Positions 52,094-59,990 of a DNA stretch of 64,000 nt are shown here, one piece after another (within the stretch, counting starts at the first letter, position 1; each line of letters opens with the position of its first letter). The notes beneath the pieces are model-generated. The model did no database searches, was not told the origin of the DNA, and was given only the letters and a program-made list of their open reading frames with translations. The stretch covers positions 124,001 to 188,000 of the forward strand of contig CAKVHF010000003.1 in NCBI GenBank assembly GCA_934748015.1, given 5' to 3'. Origin of the DNA: an uncultured Clostridia bacterium (GTDB taxonomy: Bacteria; Bacillota; Clostridia; Christensenellales; UBA1242). A program made the translations under genes and the position numbers.

Positions 52094-52891
52094 ATGGTAG
52101 GGTTTGCTTTAGCGGATATTATAGGAAAAAGAGATGAAATAACAGATGATAGATACAAAATTAATGAGGGTGATTACATAACTAAATACACAATAATGAC
52201 AATTGCCACTATGGATTGGCTTATGAGTGATTGGCATAGCAGTAAACGACTAAACAAAATGTTCTATGAGTATTATATTAACTATCCTGACAAGACAGAT
52301 AAGGTGTATGGGTCTGGACTACATAGTTGGTTGGAAAAAGGTGCACAGTGGTACAGAACCGACTATGGAGCTAGTTGTGCCGTATGGGCATCTGTTGCTG
52401 GGCACAAAGCAACCAACATGAGAGAATTAAAAAGGCTAGTCAAGAGAATAACTAGATGTACACACAATACTGACACTGCCCTGCAATCTAGCGAGATAGT
52501 ATCAATTGTTATATATTTATGCAAAAAAGGATTTAAAAAAAATAAGATTATAGAGTATCTATACAAAAATTATAACTATACAATGTGTGATAATGTAGAA
52601 AAAGAAGTTAAGGAACACCAATTTACTAGCAATGCTAAAATTGTTACTTTTCTTGCCCTAGATATATTATTTAGTAGCAAACAATATAGTGATGCTTGTA
52701 AGTTGTGTGGATATCTTAAAGAAAACAAGCAATTAATCTCATGCTTAACCGGCATTATGGCAGAAGCATATTTCAATACTCCCCTATACAACAACCTAGA
52801 ACAATTTAAAAGCATTTTTCCTAAAGAGTATTATACAACCCTCAAAGAATTTAAAAAATATAAATTTAGTGCAAACACCAATGTAAAATAA
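52094..52891 (+). CDS. DraG-like (ADP-ribosylglycohydrolase fold) protein without catalytic Asp residues
   Basis: 265 residues from the ATG at 52094 (GGGAGAAAGAAGAAG precedes it). The all-helical ADP-ribosyl-glycohydrolase fold is recognisable from end to end: MVGFALADIIGKR (normally MxGxxxGDxxGxR), YTIMTIATMDWLM (TVMTxAxxxxL), YPDKTDKVYGSGLHSWL, YGASCAVWASVAG (YGNGAAMRISPVG), RITRCTHNTD (THxH region), and CLTGIMAEAYFNTP at the end. The Mg-binding residues are lost: TDDT is TKYT (K31, Y32) and GGDSDT is KENKQL (209-214). It is therefore probably a non-catalytic homologue. Own terminator at 52928; no DraT-type transferase nearby. Function unknown. Confidence 0.82.
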   Translation: MVGFALADIIGKRDEITDDRYKINEGDYITKYTIMTIATMDWLMSDWHSSKRLNKMFYEYYINYPDKTDKVYGSGLHSWLEKGAQWYRTDYGASCAVWASVAGHKATNMRELKRLVKRITRCTHNTDTALQSSEIVSIVIYLCKKGFKKNKIIEYLYKNYNYTMCDNVEKEVKEHQFTSNAKIVTFLALDILFSSKQYSDACKLCGYLKENKQLISCLTGIMAEAYFNTPLYNNLEQFKSIFPKEYYTTLKEFKKYKFSANTNVK

Positions 52892-52927
52892 TACAATTAT
52901 TTATATTATAAATGATCAAATAAAAGG

Positions 52928-52968
52928 ACATTAACAATGTGGACTTGCTTTGTTAATGTTTTTTTTAT
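52928..52968 (+). terminator. Terminator of the DraG-like gene
   Basis: ACATTAACAA pairs with TTGTTAATGT, then a T-run. Confidence 0.85.
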
Positions 52969-52984
52969 TTCTTAGCAAAAATAC

Positions 52985-53013
52985 TTGCAATCTGGTGTGC
53001 AATATATTATAAT
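52985..53013 (+). promoter_or_regulatory. Promoter of the metal-resistance operon
   Basis: TTGCAA (52985-52990), 17 bp spacer, TATAAT (53008-53013). It is the strongest promoter in this part and overlaps the operator at its downstream end. Confidence 0.85.
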
Positions 53014-53017
53014 ACAA

Positions 53018-53041
53018 ATAGTTGAACAATTGTTCAAATAT
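53018..53041 (+). promoter_or_regulatory. ArsR/SmtB-family operator
   Basis: Perfect palindrome TTGAACAATTGTTCAA (53022-53037) in AT-rich flanks, the 12-2-12-type TGAACA-N2-TGTTCA site of SmtB/CzrA-like metal sensors. It sits over the expected transcription start, giving direct repression of the arsR-type gene that follows (autorepression). Confidence 0.85.
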
Positions 53042-53059
53042 TGTAATAAAGGAAAAATA

Positions 53060-53374
53060 ATGAAAAAAATAAAATTAAAAAAGGATAAATATGCTAGTGA
53101 TGAAACGATAGACAGCATTGCTGAATTGCTTAGTATCTTTGGTGACAGTACTAGGTGCAGAATAATAGCAATATTATTCAAATCTCCTAAAAATGTCAGT
53201 GAAATAGCGGAAGAACTAAACATGACAGTGTCTGCAATATCACACAGCATCAGGATTTTGCGACAAGCCAAGATCGTAAAATCTAAGAAAGAAGGTAGGA
53301 TTGTAATATACTCGCTTGGCGATGAACATATATTCAAAATTTTTGAAATGGCAAAGGAGCATATAGAAGAATGA
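53060..53374 (+). CDS. ArsR/SmtB-family metal-sensing repressor
   Basis: 104 residues from the ATG at 53060 (AAAGGAAAAATA upstream). The winged helix-turn-helix is clear: SIFGDSTRCRIIAILFKSP, then the recognition helix VSEIAEELNMTVSAISHSIRIL and wing KKEGRIVIYSLGDEHI. Metals such as Zn, Cd or Pb would release it from its operator at 53018-53041. The CadC N-terminal Cys pair and the usual alpha3 CVC motif are absent: alpha3 reads ELNMT. The C-terminal helix carries D/H residues (GDEHIFKIFEMAKEHIEE) as in alpha5-type Zn sensors such as CzrA, so a Zn sensor is likely. Overlaps the next gene by ATGA. Confidence 0.93.
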   Translation: MKKIKLKKDKYASDETIDSIAELLSIFGDSTRCRIIAILFKSPKNVSEIAEELNMTVSAISHSIRILRQAKIVKSKKEGRIVIYSLGDEHIFKIFEMAKEHIEE

Positions 53375-53592
53375 AAAAAACATATAACATGATAGACCTA
53401 GACTGTGCAAATTGTGCAATGCGAATGGAATCCAATATATTAAAACTAAACGGAGTAAGAAGTTGCTCTATAAACTTCCTTACTCAAAAAATGATTATTG
53501 ACATAGACGAAGGATTTAACGAACAAGAAGTTATGAAATACGTCAGAAAGACAGTACAAATTATTAATAGCGATTGTGATGTGGAGTTATAG
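53371..53592 (+). CDS. Free heavy-metal-associated (HMA) domain protein
   Basis: 73 residues, one ferredoxin-like HMA domain: metal-binding loop DLDCANCAMRMES (CxxC at residues 11-14), then LNGVRSCSINFLTQKMIIDID. In most cadmium/zinc ATPases the HMA domain is fused to the ATPase; here it is a separate protein with its own start (ATG inside arsR-type stop, AAGGAGCATATAGAAGA before it) and the following ATPase lacks one. It is probably a soluble metal donor to that ATPase. Confidence 0.93.
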   Translation: MKKTYNMIDLDCANCAMRMESNILKLNGVRSCSINFLTQKMIIDIDEGFNEQEVMKYVRKTVQIINSDCDVEL

Positions 53593-53613
53593 TCAACAAT
53601 AGTAGGTATAATT

Positions 53614-55509
53614 ATGAGCAAAATAAAAAAAAGAACAATAAACCTAATAATTGCAATAATTGCATATTTAATTATTACAATAATTGACAAGTTCGTTGTC
53701 ATCCCCATATATATATCATTACCAATATATATATCGATATATTTATTTATAGGTCACAATATATTAAAAAAGGCATTTACTAACATAATATATGGCAAGG
53801 TACTGGACGAGAACTTCCTTATGACAGTTGCCACAATTGGTGCTTTTGCCACTGGCGAATTTAGCGAGGCAGTCCTAGTTATATTATTTTACCAAGTGGG
53901 CGAACTGTTCCAAACTTTAGCGGTAAAACGTAGCAGAAAAAATATAGCTAGTCTAATGGATATTAGGCCAGATTACGCCAATGTTATGCGTAATGGACAA
54001 TTATTTGTTGTATCCCCCGAAGAAGTAGAAGTAGGTGAAATTATCGAAATTAAACCAGGTGAAAAAGTACCACTAGATGGGCTTGTTTTAGAGGGATCTA
54101 GCAATCTTAATACATCTATGCTTACTGGAGAGTCACTTCCTACTTCGGTTGAGGCTGGCAAGAATGTAGTAAGCGGATGCATCAATATTGATGGTGTCTT
54201 GCGTGTAGAAGTAACTAAGAAATTTGAAAACAGCACAGTTAACAAAATACTTAATATGGTACAAAATGCATCCGAAAAAAAGTCAAAGTCGGAGAATTTT
54301 ATAACCAAATTTGCTAAAATATACACACCTATTGTGTGTGTATTAGCACTAATACTTGCAATCATCCCTCCTATTTTCTTAGGAAACTGGTCCAACTGGA
54401 TATACAGAGCATTATGTTTCTTGGTTGTATCATGTCCATGTGCATTGGTTATATCTATACCTCTAGGGTTCTTTGCAGGGATAGGCTGTGCTTCCAAGAA
54501 TGGCATCCTTGTCAAAGGTAGCACTTATATTGAAAAACTAGACAAATTAGACAAAATTGTATTCGACAAAACAGGTACTCTTACCACTGGTTCACTTACT
54601 ATTCAAAGTGTTATTCCAGAAGAAAATAAAGCCGAAATACTGAAATTTGCATACATTGCAGAATACAAAAGTACTCACCCTATTGCAAAGACAATAATAG
54701 ACGCAAGCGACAAGTCTGAGATAAGTGGATACAAGTACAAAACGATAATAGGCAAAGGTATAATTGCTGAGAACAAAACTGAAAAAATCTTGGCAGGCAA
54801 TGCAAAGTTTCTGAAAGATAATCATATAAAATTTGACGAAATAGACACCTGCAACACTATAGTATACATTGCTGTTAACGATAAATATTTAGGTGCTATC
54901 ACAATAGGCGACAATTTGAAAGAAGAAACAAAATCAGTTATTGCAGAACTGAAGTCAAGAAACATATCCAGCATAATCCTTAGTGGTGACAATGATAAGA
55001 TTGTTAAGAATGTATGTGAAGACATCGGCATAGACAATTATTATAGTGAACTACTTCCTAACGAAAAAATGAATAAGCTGGAAGAAATAATCAAGGACGA
55101 CAATGGTGAAGTTGCCTTTGTTGGTGACGGTATTAACGATTCCCCTAGCCTAATGCGTGCCGATATAGGTATCTCTATGGGCAAATTAGGCACAGACAGT
55201 GCAATTGAGGCATCTGATGTAGTTATTATGAACGACAATCTTAACAAACTTATTGAAGCCAAAAGCATTGCGACTAAAACAATGACTGTTGTAAAAGAAA
55301 ATATAATTTTTGCAATAGGTGTAAAAATAATTATTTTGATATTATCCGCACTCGGTCTAAGCGATATGTGGTTAGCAATTTTTGGTGATGTAGGTGTATC
55401 AATTGTGTGTATCTTAAATTCTATCCGAATGTTAAATTATAATAATAAAAAAGTTAAAAATAAATATGACAAGATAAAAAAAAATATATCCGATAATAAC
55501 AACAAATAA
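53614..55509 (+). CDS. P1B-2-type heavy-metal (Zn/Cd/Pb) exporting ATPase
   Basis: 631-residue P-type ATPase that pumps divalent soft metals out of the cell. It starts at MSKIKKRTI with weak TAGGTATAATT; no N-terminal HMA domain. Membrane helices at about 10-100 and 240-290; A-domain TGES (170-174); membrane CPC motif (SCPCALVIS, residues 274-276); phosphorylation site DKTGTLT (Asp318); HP motif in STHPIAK; GDGINDSP hinge; and a C-terminal FGDVGVSIVCILNSIRML helix, whose D/V/G/S pattern is that of the Zn/Cd/Pb subgroup. Best regarded as a ZntA/CadA type; the substrate is inferred from the CPC and last helix. Co-transcribed with the repressor and HMA protein. Confidence 0.95.
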   Translation: MSKIKKRTINLIIAIIAYLIITIIDKFVVIPIYISLPIYISIYLFIGHNILKKAFTNIIYGKVLDENFLMTVATIGAFATGEFSEAVLVILFYQVGELFQTLAVKRSRKNIASLMDIRPDYANVMRNGQLFVVSPEEVEVGEIIEIKPGEKVPLDGLVLEGSSNLNTSMLTGESLPTSVEAGKNVVSGCINIDGVLRVEVTKKFENSTVNKILNMVQNASEKKSKSENFITKFAKIYTPIVCVLALILAIIPPIFLGNWSNWIYRALCFLVVSCPCALVISIPLGFFAGIGCASKNGILVKGSTYIEKLDKLDKIVFDKTGTLTTGSLTIQSVIPEENKAEILKFAYIAEYKSTHPIAKTIIDASDKSEISGYKYKTIIGKGIIAENKTEKILAGNAKFLKDNHIKFDEIDTCNTIVYIAVNDKYLGAITIGDNLKEETKSVIAELKSRNISSIILSGDNDKIVKNVCEDIGIDNYYSELLPNEKMNKLEEIIKDDNGEVAFVGDGINDSPSLMRADIGISMGKLGTDSAIEASDVVIMNDNLNKLIEAKSIATKTMTVVKENIIFAIGVKIIILILSALGLSDMWLAIFGDVGVSIVCILNSIRMLNYNNKKVKNKYDKIKKNISDNNNK

Positions 55510-55520
55510 GTAGCTAAACA

Positions 55521-55558
55521 AAAAAGCATGTTACAAATTGATGTGACATGCTTTTTTT
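55521..55558. terminator. Bidirectional terminator between ATPase and TrxB-like genes
   Basis: AAAAAGCATGTTACA pairs with TGTGACATGCTTTTT; A-run and T-run on both sides. Confidence 0.88.
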
Positions 55559-55572
55559 ACCCCAAACGGGTC

Positions 55573-56493
55573 TTACTTAATATTCCTTATGTATCCAATT
55601 GCAAGAATTGCACATATTGCACCATCACTTGTGGCTGTGACTATCTGTCTAAGGTCTTTGGTTCTGATATCTCCACAAGCATATACTCCATCAATATTAG
55701 TTTTGCAATCACTGCTTACAATGTAGCCGGATTCGTCTATATTTACTTTGCCTGCTACCAACTCTGTGTTAGGGACTCTACCTGCAGCAATAAATACACC
55801 ATCAATGTTGTAACTGGAAATATCTCCTGTCTGAGTATTGACTAATTCCATCTTATCCAATCTGCCATGCCCGCTTAAGTTTCGTATAACATTGTAAGGA
55901 ACAATCTTAACACCTTTAGCAACAGCTTCGTCTCTTCTTACATCTGCAACTCTAAATCTGTCCGTTCTATGAACCAACATTACACTCTTGGCGATATCTG
56001 TGAGATATATTGCATCTACAAAGGCACTTTCACCTCCACCTATTACAGCCACATTTTTGCCTTTGTAGTCATTGCCGTCTTGTATTGCATTGTAACTAAG
56101 TCCATGCCCAGCATATTTATTCTCCAGTTCCGCATTGATCTGCCTAGGCCTAACTCCCATTGCAAGAATTATTGACTTGGTATGCAACTTTCTAGACTTA
56201 GACTCAACAACCTTTATCACATCATAAATCTCTATATTGGTTACATTTTCTTTGATAATCTCTGCCTTGGTTCGCTCTAGGTCATCATACATATCGCTGG
56301 ATAGTTGCTTACCCGAAATACTGCTAACGCCCGGATAATTCTCCACCAAAGTTGTTGTTGCTATCTGACCACCAAAATCTCCGCCTTCAAATATAGCAAC
56401 CCTCTTGCCTGCACGAGCCAAATAAATACCAGCGGTTATTCCTGCTGGTCCCCCACCAATTATTACACTATCATATATTTCAAAATTTTCCAT
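55573..56493 (-). CDS. Thioredoxin-reductase-like flavoprotein lacking the CxxC
   Basis: 306 residues, family length. FAD-binding GGGPAGITAGIYLARAG and ATTTLVENYPG; NADPH-binding GGGESAFVDAIYL; TGXGVxACGD-like end motif VYACGDIRTKDLRQIVTATSDGAICA. The catalytic CATC of thioredoxin reductases is replaced: residues 133-140 read SYNAIQDG in place of SYCATCDG, so N135 and Q138 stand for the two Cys. The second NADPH contact, HRRxxFR, is HRTDRFR. It probably retains FAD and NAD(P)H binding and passes electrons to a partner other than thioredoxin (for example a ferredoxin or flavodoxin); no partner lies adjacent. No ribosome binding site: ATG lies about 6 bp after TACAAT, so the mRNA could be leaderless. 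Confidence 0.88.
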   Translation of the reverse strand: MENFEIYDSVIIGGGPAGITAGIYLARAGKRVAIFEGGDFGGQIATTTLVENYPGVSSISGKQLSSDMYDDLERTKAEIIKENVTNIEIYDVIKVVESKSRKLHTKSIILAMGVRPRQINAELENKYAGHGLSYNAIQDGNDYKGKNVAVIGGGESAFVDAIYLTDIAKSVMLVHRTDRFRVADVRRDEAVAKGVKIVPYNVIRNLSGHGRLDKMELVNTQTGDISSYNIDGVFIAAGRVPNTELVAGKVNIDESGYIVSSDCKTNIDGVYACGDIRTKDLRQIVTATSDGAICAILAIGYIRNIK

Positions 56494-56745
56494 ACAACAA
56501 TTGTATCATAACGAAACGCTTTTTTAAAAAATATTTTATAACTTTTTTTAAAATATATGTTTTAGTTTCAAAATATAAATAAACTCTTATCTTTTCAATT
56601 AAAATAATTGCATTATAGTATTATTATGATCTAATTATCTACTTTATAAGCCACCAAACAAAATAGCAGATGTGTGTTAGAAATAATGATTTTGCAAAAC
56701 ATAAGGGCGATTTACATTCAATATTGCCCATTTATAGATATTTAT

Positions 56746-56774
56746 TTGCTAAATGCAAATGATAGTGGTAAAAT
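56746..56774 (+). promoter_or_regulatory. Promoter of ktrB (near-leaderless)
   Basis: TTGCTA (56746-56751), 17 bp, TAAAAT (56769-56774). The expected start is about 56780-56782, only a few bases from the ATG at 56784. Confidence 0.55.
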
Positions 56775-56783
56775 TAATATGTT

Positions 56784-58127
56784 ATGACAAACACTAAAAA
56801 ATTTAGAATATCACCTAGCATACAGATATGTCTAGGCTTTGCAATATTAATACTTCTAGGTGCATTTCTGCTATCTCTGCCAATATCCAACCAAGACGGC
56901 AAGTGGCTAAATATTGTAGACGCATTATTTACCAGCACCAGCTCGGTGTGCATCACTGGGCTTACAACTGTTAAGATTGGTTCTCAATTTACACTATTTG
57001 GCAAAATAATTATGCTACTGCTTATTGAAATGGGTGCATTAGGTACAATTTCGCTCACATCACTTATACTACTTATTCTAGGCAAAAAAATAAACTTAAG
57101 CAACCGTGTTGCACTAAAAGAAAGCTTAAACAAAGATACTATACAAGGTGTTGTAAAATTTATAATAAAGATAGTTGTCATTACACTAATAATTCAAATG
57201 TGCGGAACAATATTACTATTGTATAGCACAATCACTTACTATGGCAATTTCTGGAAAGGATTATTTGGTGCAATATTTCTATCAATTTCCGCATTTTGCA
57301 ACTCCGGCGTTGATCCTTTTGATAACACATCACTTAATAGTCTAGGTGACTTCGCTAGCAACATTACAATGCTTATCCCTATTGCCGTTCTTATAATAAT
57401 TGGCGGAATTGGATTTGTGGTACTGACCAATGGGTTCAAAAACTTTGCAAACAAACAACATAGCAAAGTTGTTTTGATTACTACTGCCTCTCTTATAATA
57501 ATCGGTACACTACTATTCCTTATATTTGAATCCTCCAACCCAGACACTATTGGACACATGAGTGCTGGTGATAAATTATTGAACTCATTCTTCCAAAGTG
57601 TAACCCCTAGAACTGCCGGTTTTGCAGTACTGGATCAATCAAAAATGACTGGCGCAAGCAGAATACTAACTATGATACTTATGTTTATTGGTGGATCGCC
57701 CAACTCCACTGCGGGTGGAATTAAAACTACAACCTTAGTAATTCTTATATTATTTATGTTCAAAAAGCAAAATAACAATGGCGATATTGTACTCAACAAC
57801 AAAAAAGTAAGTAGCAAAATATTGTTTAAAGCACTTAAAATATTGATATATGTCATATTTGCAATACTTATTAGTGTCATTGCTATAAGAATAGCGGAAC
57901 CAGAAATTATATGTACCGAAGCAATATTATTTGAGTGTATATCCGCTATTAGTACAGTGGGATTAACAATGGGTATTACCACGTCTTTGACTACATTTAG
58001 CCAATTGATTCTAATTGCACTAATGTATGTTGGAAGAGTAGGATTAACAACGATAATTCTTGCCATATCTAGTAAGAGCGAACCCTGCAATATCGAATAC
58101 AACAACACTGACATTATAGTTGGATAA
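56784..58127 (+). CDS. ktrB: Potassium uptake channel-like transporter subunit KtrB/TrkH
   Basis: 447-residue membrane protein with four K+-channel-like repeats, each a membrane helix, pore loop and helix: pore segments include FTSTSSVCITGLTT, AFCNSGVD, TPRTAGFAVLD and AISTVGLTMGI, matching the TrkH/KtrB selectivity filter pattern (T-x-x-x-G). Na+- or K+-dependent K+ uptake with its cytoplasmic partner KtrA, coded 38 bp downstream. The Gly-rich hinge FIGGSPNSTAGGIKT in the fourth membrane block is also typical. Near-leaderless promoter at 56746. Length usual for KtrB (about 440-460). Confidence 0.95.
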   Translation: MTNTKKFRISPSIQICLGFAILILLGAFLLSLPISNQDGKWLNIVDALFTSTSSVCITGLTTVKIGSQFTLFGKIIMLLLIEMGALGTISLTSLILLILGKKINLSNRVALKESLNKDTIQGVVKFIIKIVVITLIIQMCGTILLLYSTITYYGNFWKGLFGAIFLSISAFCNSGVDPFDNTSLNSLGDFASNITMLIPIAVLIIIGGIGFVVLTNGFKNFANKQHSKVVLITTASLIIIGTLLFLIFESSNPDTIGHMSAGDKLLNSFFQSVTPRTAGFAVLDQSKMTGASRILTMILMFIGGSPNSTAGGIKTTTLVILILFMFKKQNNNGDIVLNNKKVSSKILFKALKILIYVIFAILISVIAIRIAEPEIICTEAILFECISAISTVGLTMGITTSLTTFSQLILIALMYVGRVGLTTIILAISSKSEPCNIEYNNTDIIVG

Positions 58128-58164
58128 AAAAATCAAAAATTTACTATAAAAAAGGAAATAACTT

Positions 58165-58890
58165 ATGGACAAAAAAATAACTGAGAGAATGAAAGACTAT
58201 ATAGTTATCGGACTAGGCAGATTTGGCAAAAGCCTCGCAACCACCCTATACTCTATGGGCAACGAAGTATTAGCAGTTGATCTTGACCAAAAAAAGGTTG
58301 CCGATCTAGACGGCAGAGTATCTACGGCAGTATCTGCTGATGCTAGTTCTTATGACATACTTTACTCACTAGGCGCACAGAACTTCGATTGTGCAATTAT
58401 ATGCATTGGCGATAATCTAGAAGCTTCCCTTATCTCCGCCCAAGTATGCAAAGAGTTAGGGATAAAATACATTATTGCAAAAGCAATAAATGAACAACAC
58501 GAGAAAATATTGAAAGCACTGGGTGTGGATCTAGTAATATATCCCGAGGATCATGTGGGCAAGAAATTAGCTACCTTATTATCCAAACCCGGTATCAACG
58601 AATTGGTTGATCTAACTGATGACTTCAGAATATATGAAATATCCTGCCCAGATGCATGGGATAACAAAACCATTAATGAACTAAATATTAGAAAAAAGTA
58701 CAAGATATCTATTGTGTTTATCAAAAGAAACTCTAAGATTATCTCTCCAGAGGCAGACACAGTGCTAGAAAATGGCGATATATTGATTATTGCTGGTGAC
58801 AAAGCCAAAATTCCAGCTATTGCTAACTTAACAACTGATATATATGATGCAGTGTCAACTATTAACAATATCTTTGATAACAACAAATAA
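58165..58890 (+). CDS. ktrA: Potassium uptake regulator KtrA (TrkA-N/TrkA-C)
   Basis: 241 residues. N-terminal RCK/TrkA-N domain (residues about 11-140) with Rossmann loop VIGLGRFGKSLA (GxGxxG) and acidic VDLD for adenine-nucleotide binding; C-terminal TrkA-C domain (about 155-241; EISCPDAWDNKTINELNIRKKY ... GDILIIAGDK). Forms a ring that gates KtrB by ATP/ADP. AAAGGAAATAACTT precedes the ATG. The terminator at 59056-59114 ends the operon. No sign of c-di-AMP receptor differences was evaluated. Confidence 0.96.
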   Translation: MDKKITERMKDYIVIGLGRFGKSLATTLYSMGNEVLAVDLDQKKVADLDGRVSTAVSADASSYDILYSLGAQNFDCAIICIGDNLEASLISAQVCKELGIKYIIAKAINEQHEKILKALGVDLVIYPEDHVGKKLATLLSKPGINELVDLTDDFRIYEISCPDAWDNKTINELNIRKKYKISIVFIKRNSKIISPEADTVLENGDILIIAGDKAKIPAIANLTTDIYDAVSTINNIFDNNK

Positions 58891-59055
58891 ATTATTGCAT
58901 AGGATTTAGTTAAAACATTAATCTTTATATCAAGTAAATTAGACACAACTGCAACAAAAACAATTATTAACAAATAAAAGTAATTAGCAAGCAAATTAAA
59001 GAAATTAATTGCAAGGCACAAGTAATAAACGATATAAAAATTAAAATATTTTCAA

Positions 59056-59114
59056 AAAACAAAGCAAAATGTGAAGTAATATTATATTAGCACTAATATT
59101 TGCTTTGTTTTTTT
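59056..59114 (+). terminator. Terminator of ktrBA
   Basis: CAAAGCAAA (59060-59068) pairs with TTTGCTTTG (59099-59107), then a T-run. The rest of 58891-59262 is AT-rich with no gene seen. Confidence 0.8.
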
Positions 59115-59262
59115 CTGTTCTAACACACACAAATTTAACATAAAATAAATTAAAGACTAAATTAATTTGGAAAATGGCATAAATATATGTTAATATATTA
59201 TTAGCTATATTAGCAAACAAGATTTATTTCTTACAAAAACAAAATTAGTAAAGGAGAGTTAT

Positions 59263-59796
59263 ATGAGAAAAAGTGTTCCTGGATTTGTTCTTGGATTGGT
59301 TGGTTTTTTGTTTTGTTTGGGATGGGGCTACATATTTGGAATAGTTGGTGATATTGTTGGTGGCATCGCAGGAAGTACTGGTGGTGAAGCTGCTGAGGCA
59401 GCATCTGGGGTTGCCAATACTATCGTAACACTAGGCTGGTTGTGCTTCCTAGGTGCAATTGCTGGTATTGTTGGTGCTTCTCTATGCTTCAAAAAGGCAA
59501 GAATCGGTGGCATCGTTATGATCTGTGCTACTGCAGTAACTACACCACTACTTATCTATACATTGATACAATCTATCAAGGCTGGTACTTTGTCTCCATC
59601 TACAATCATCACAATTTTATTACCTCTTGCATTGATCGTAGCTGGCGATGTATGTGCAATGCTTGCTAAACCACGTGCTGTTGTTAATCAACCTAACGGA
59701 TACTACAATCCTAACATGTATCAACAACCACAACAACCAATACAACAACCTACACAACCTACACAAAACAATGATCAAAATAACCCTCAACAATAA
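59263..59796 (+). CDS. Membrane protein with four helices and Gln/Pro-rich tail
   Basis: 177 residues. Four hydrophobic segments: FVLGLVGFLFCLGWGYIFG (about 7-30), IVTLGWLCFLGAIAGIVGAS (about 53-75), GIVMICATAVTTPLLIYTLI (about 85-105) and ITILLPLALIVAGDVCAML (about 118-137), followed by a tail with QQPQQPIQQPTQPTQ repeats. The Gly/Ala-rich loop (VGDIVGGIAGSTGGEAAEAASG) between the first two is unusual. The fold resembles small DUF4064-like membrane proteins but no family is assigned with confidence. AAAGGAGAGTTAT precedes the ATG; monocistronic. Confidence 0.82.
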   Translation: MRKSVPGFVLGLVGFLFCLGWGYIFGIVGDIVGGIAGSTGGEAAEAASGVANTIVTLGWLCFLGAIAGIVGASLCFKKARIGGIVMICATAVTTPLLIYTLIQSIKAGTLSPSTIITILLPLALIVAGDVCAMLAKPRAVVNQPNGYYNPNMYQQPQQPIQQPTQPTQNNDQNNPQQ

Positions 59797-59809
59797 TTTT
59801 GGGTACAAC

Positions 59810-59839
59810 AAAAAAACTCCTAAATTTAGGAGTTTTTTT
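59810..59839 (+). terminator. Terminator of the 177-residue gene
   Basis: AAACTCCTAAATTTAGGAGTTT perfect hairpin with A-run before and T-run after. Confidence 0.9.
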
Positions 59840-59990
59840 GTTGTCTGCATAGCAACTGGTTTTTAACTTAATTTGTGCAATTATTATTTGCTAAATATTA
59901 TGTTTCGCAAAAAATTAATTTAGTATTATGTTCTTTAAATTTGCATTTTTTTAATAATACAACAATGTCTACCAATTGTTAATAACATAA

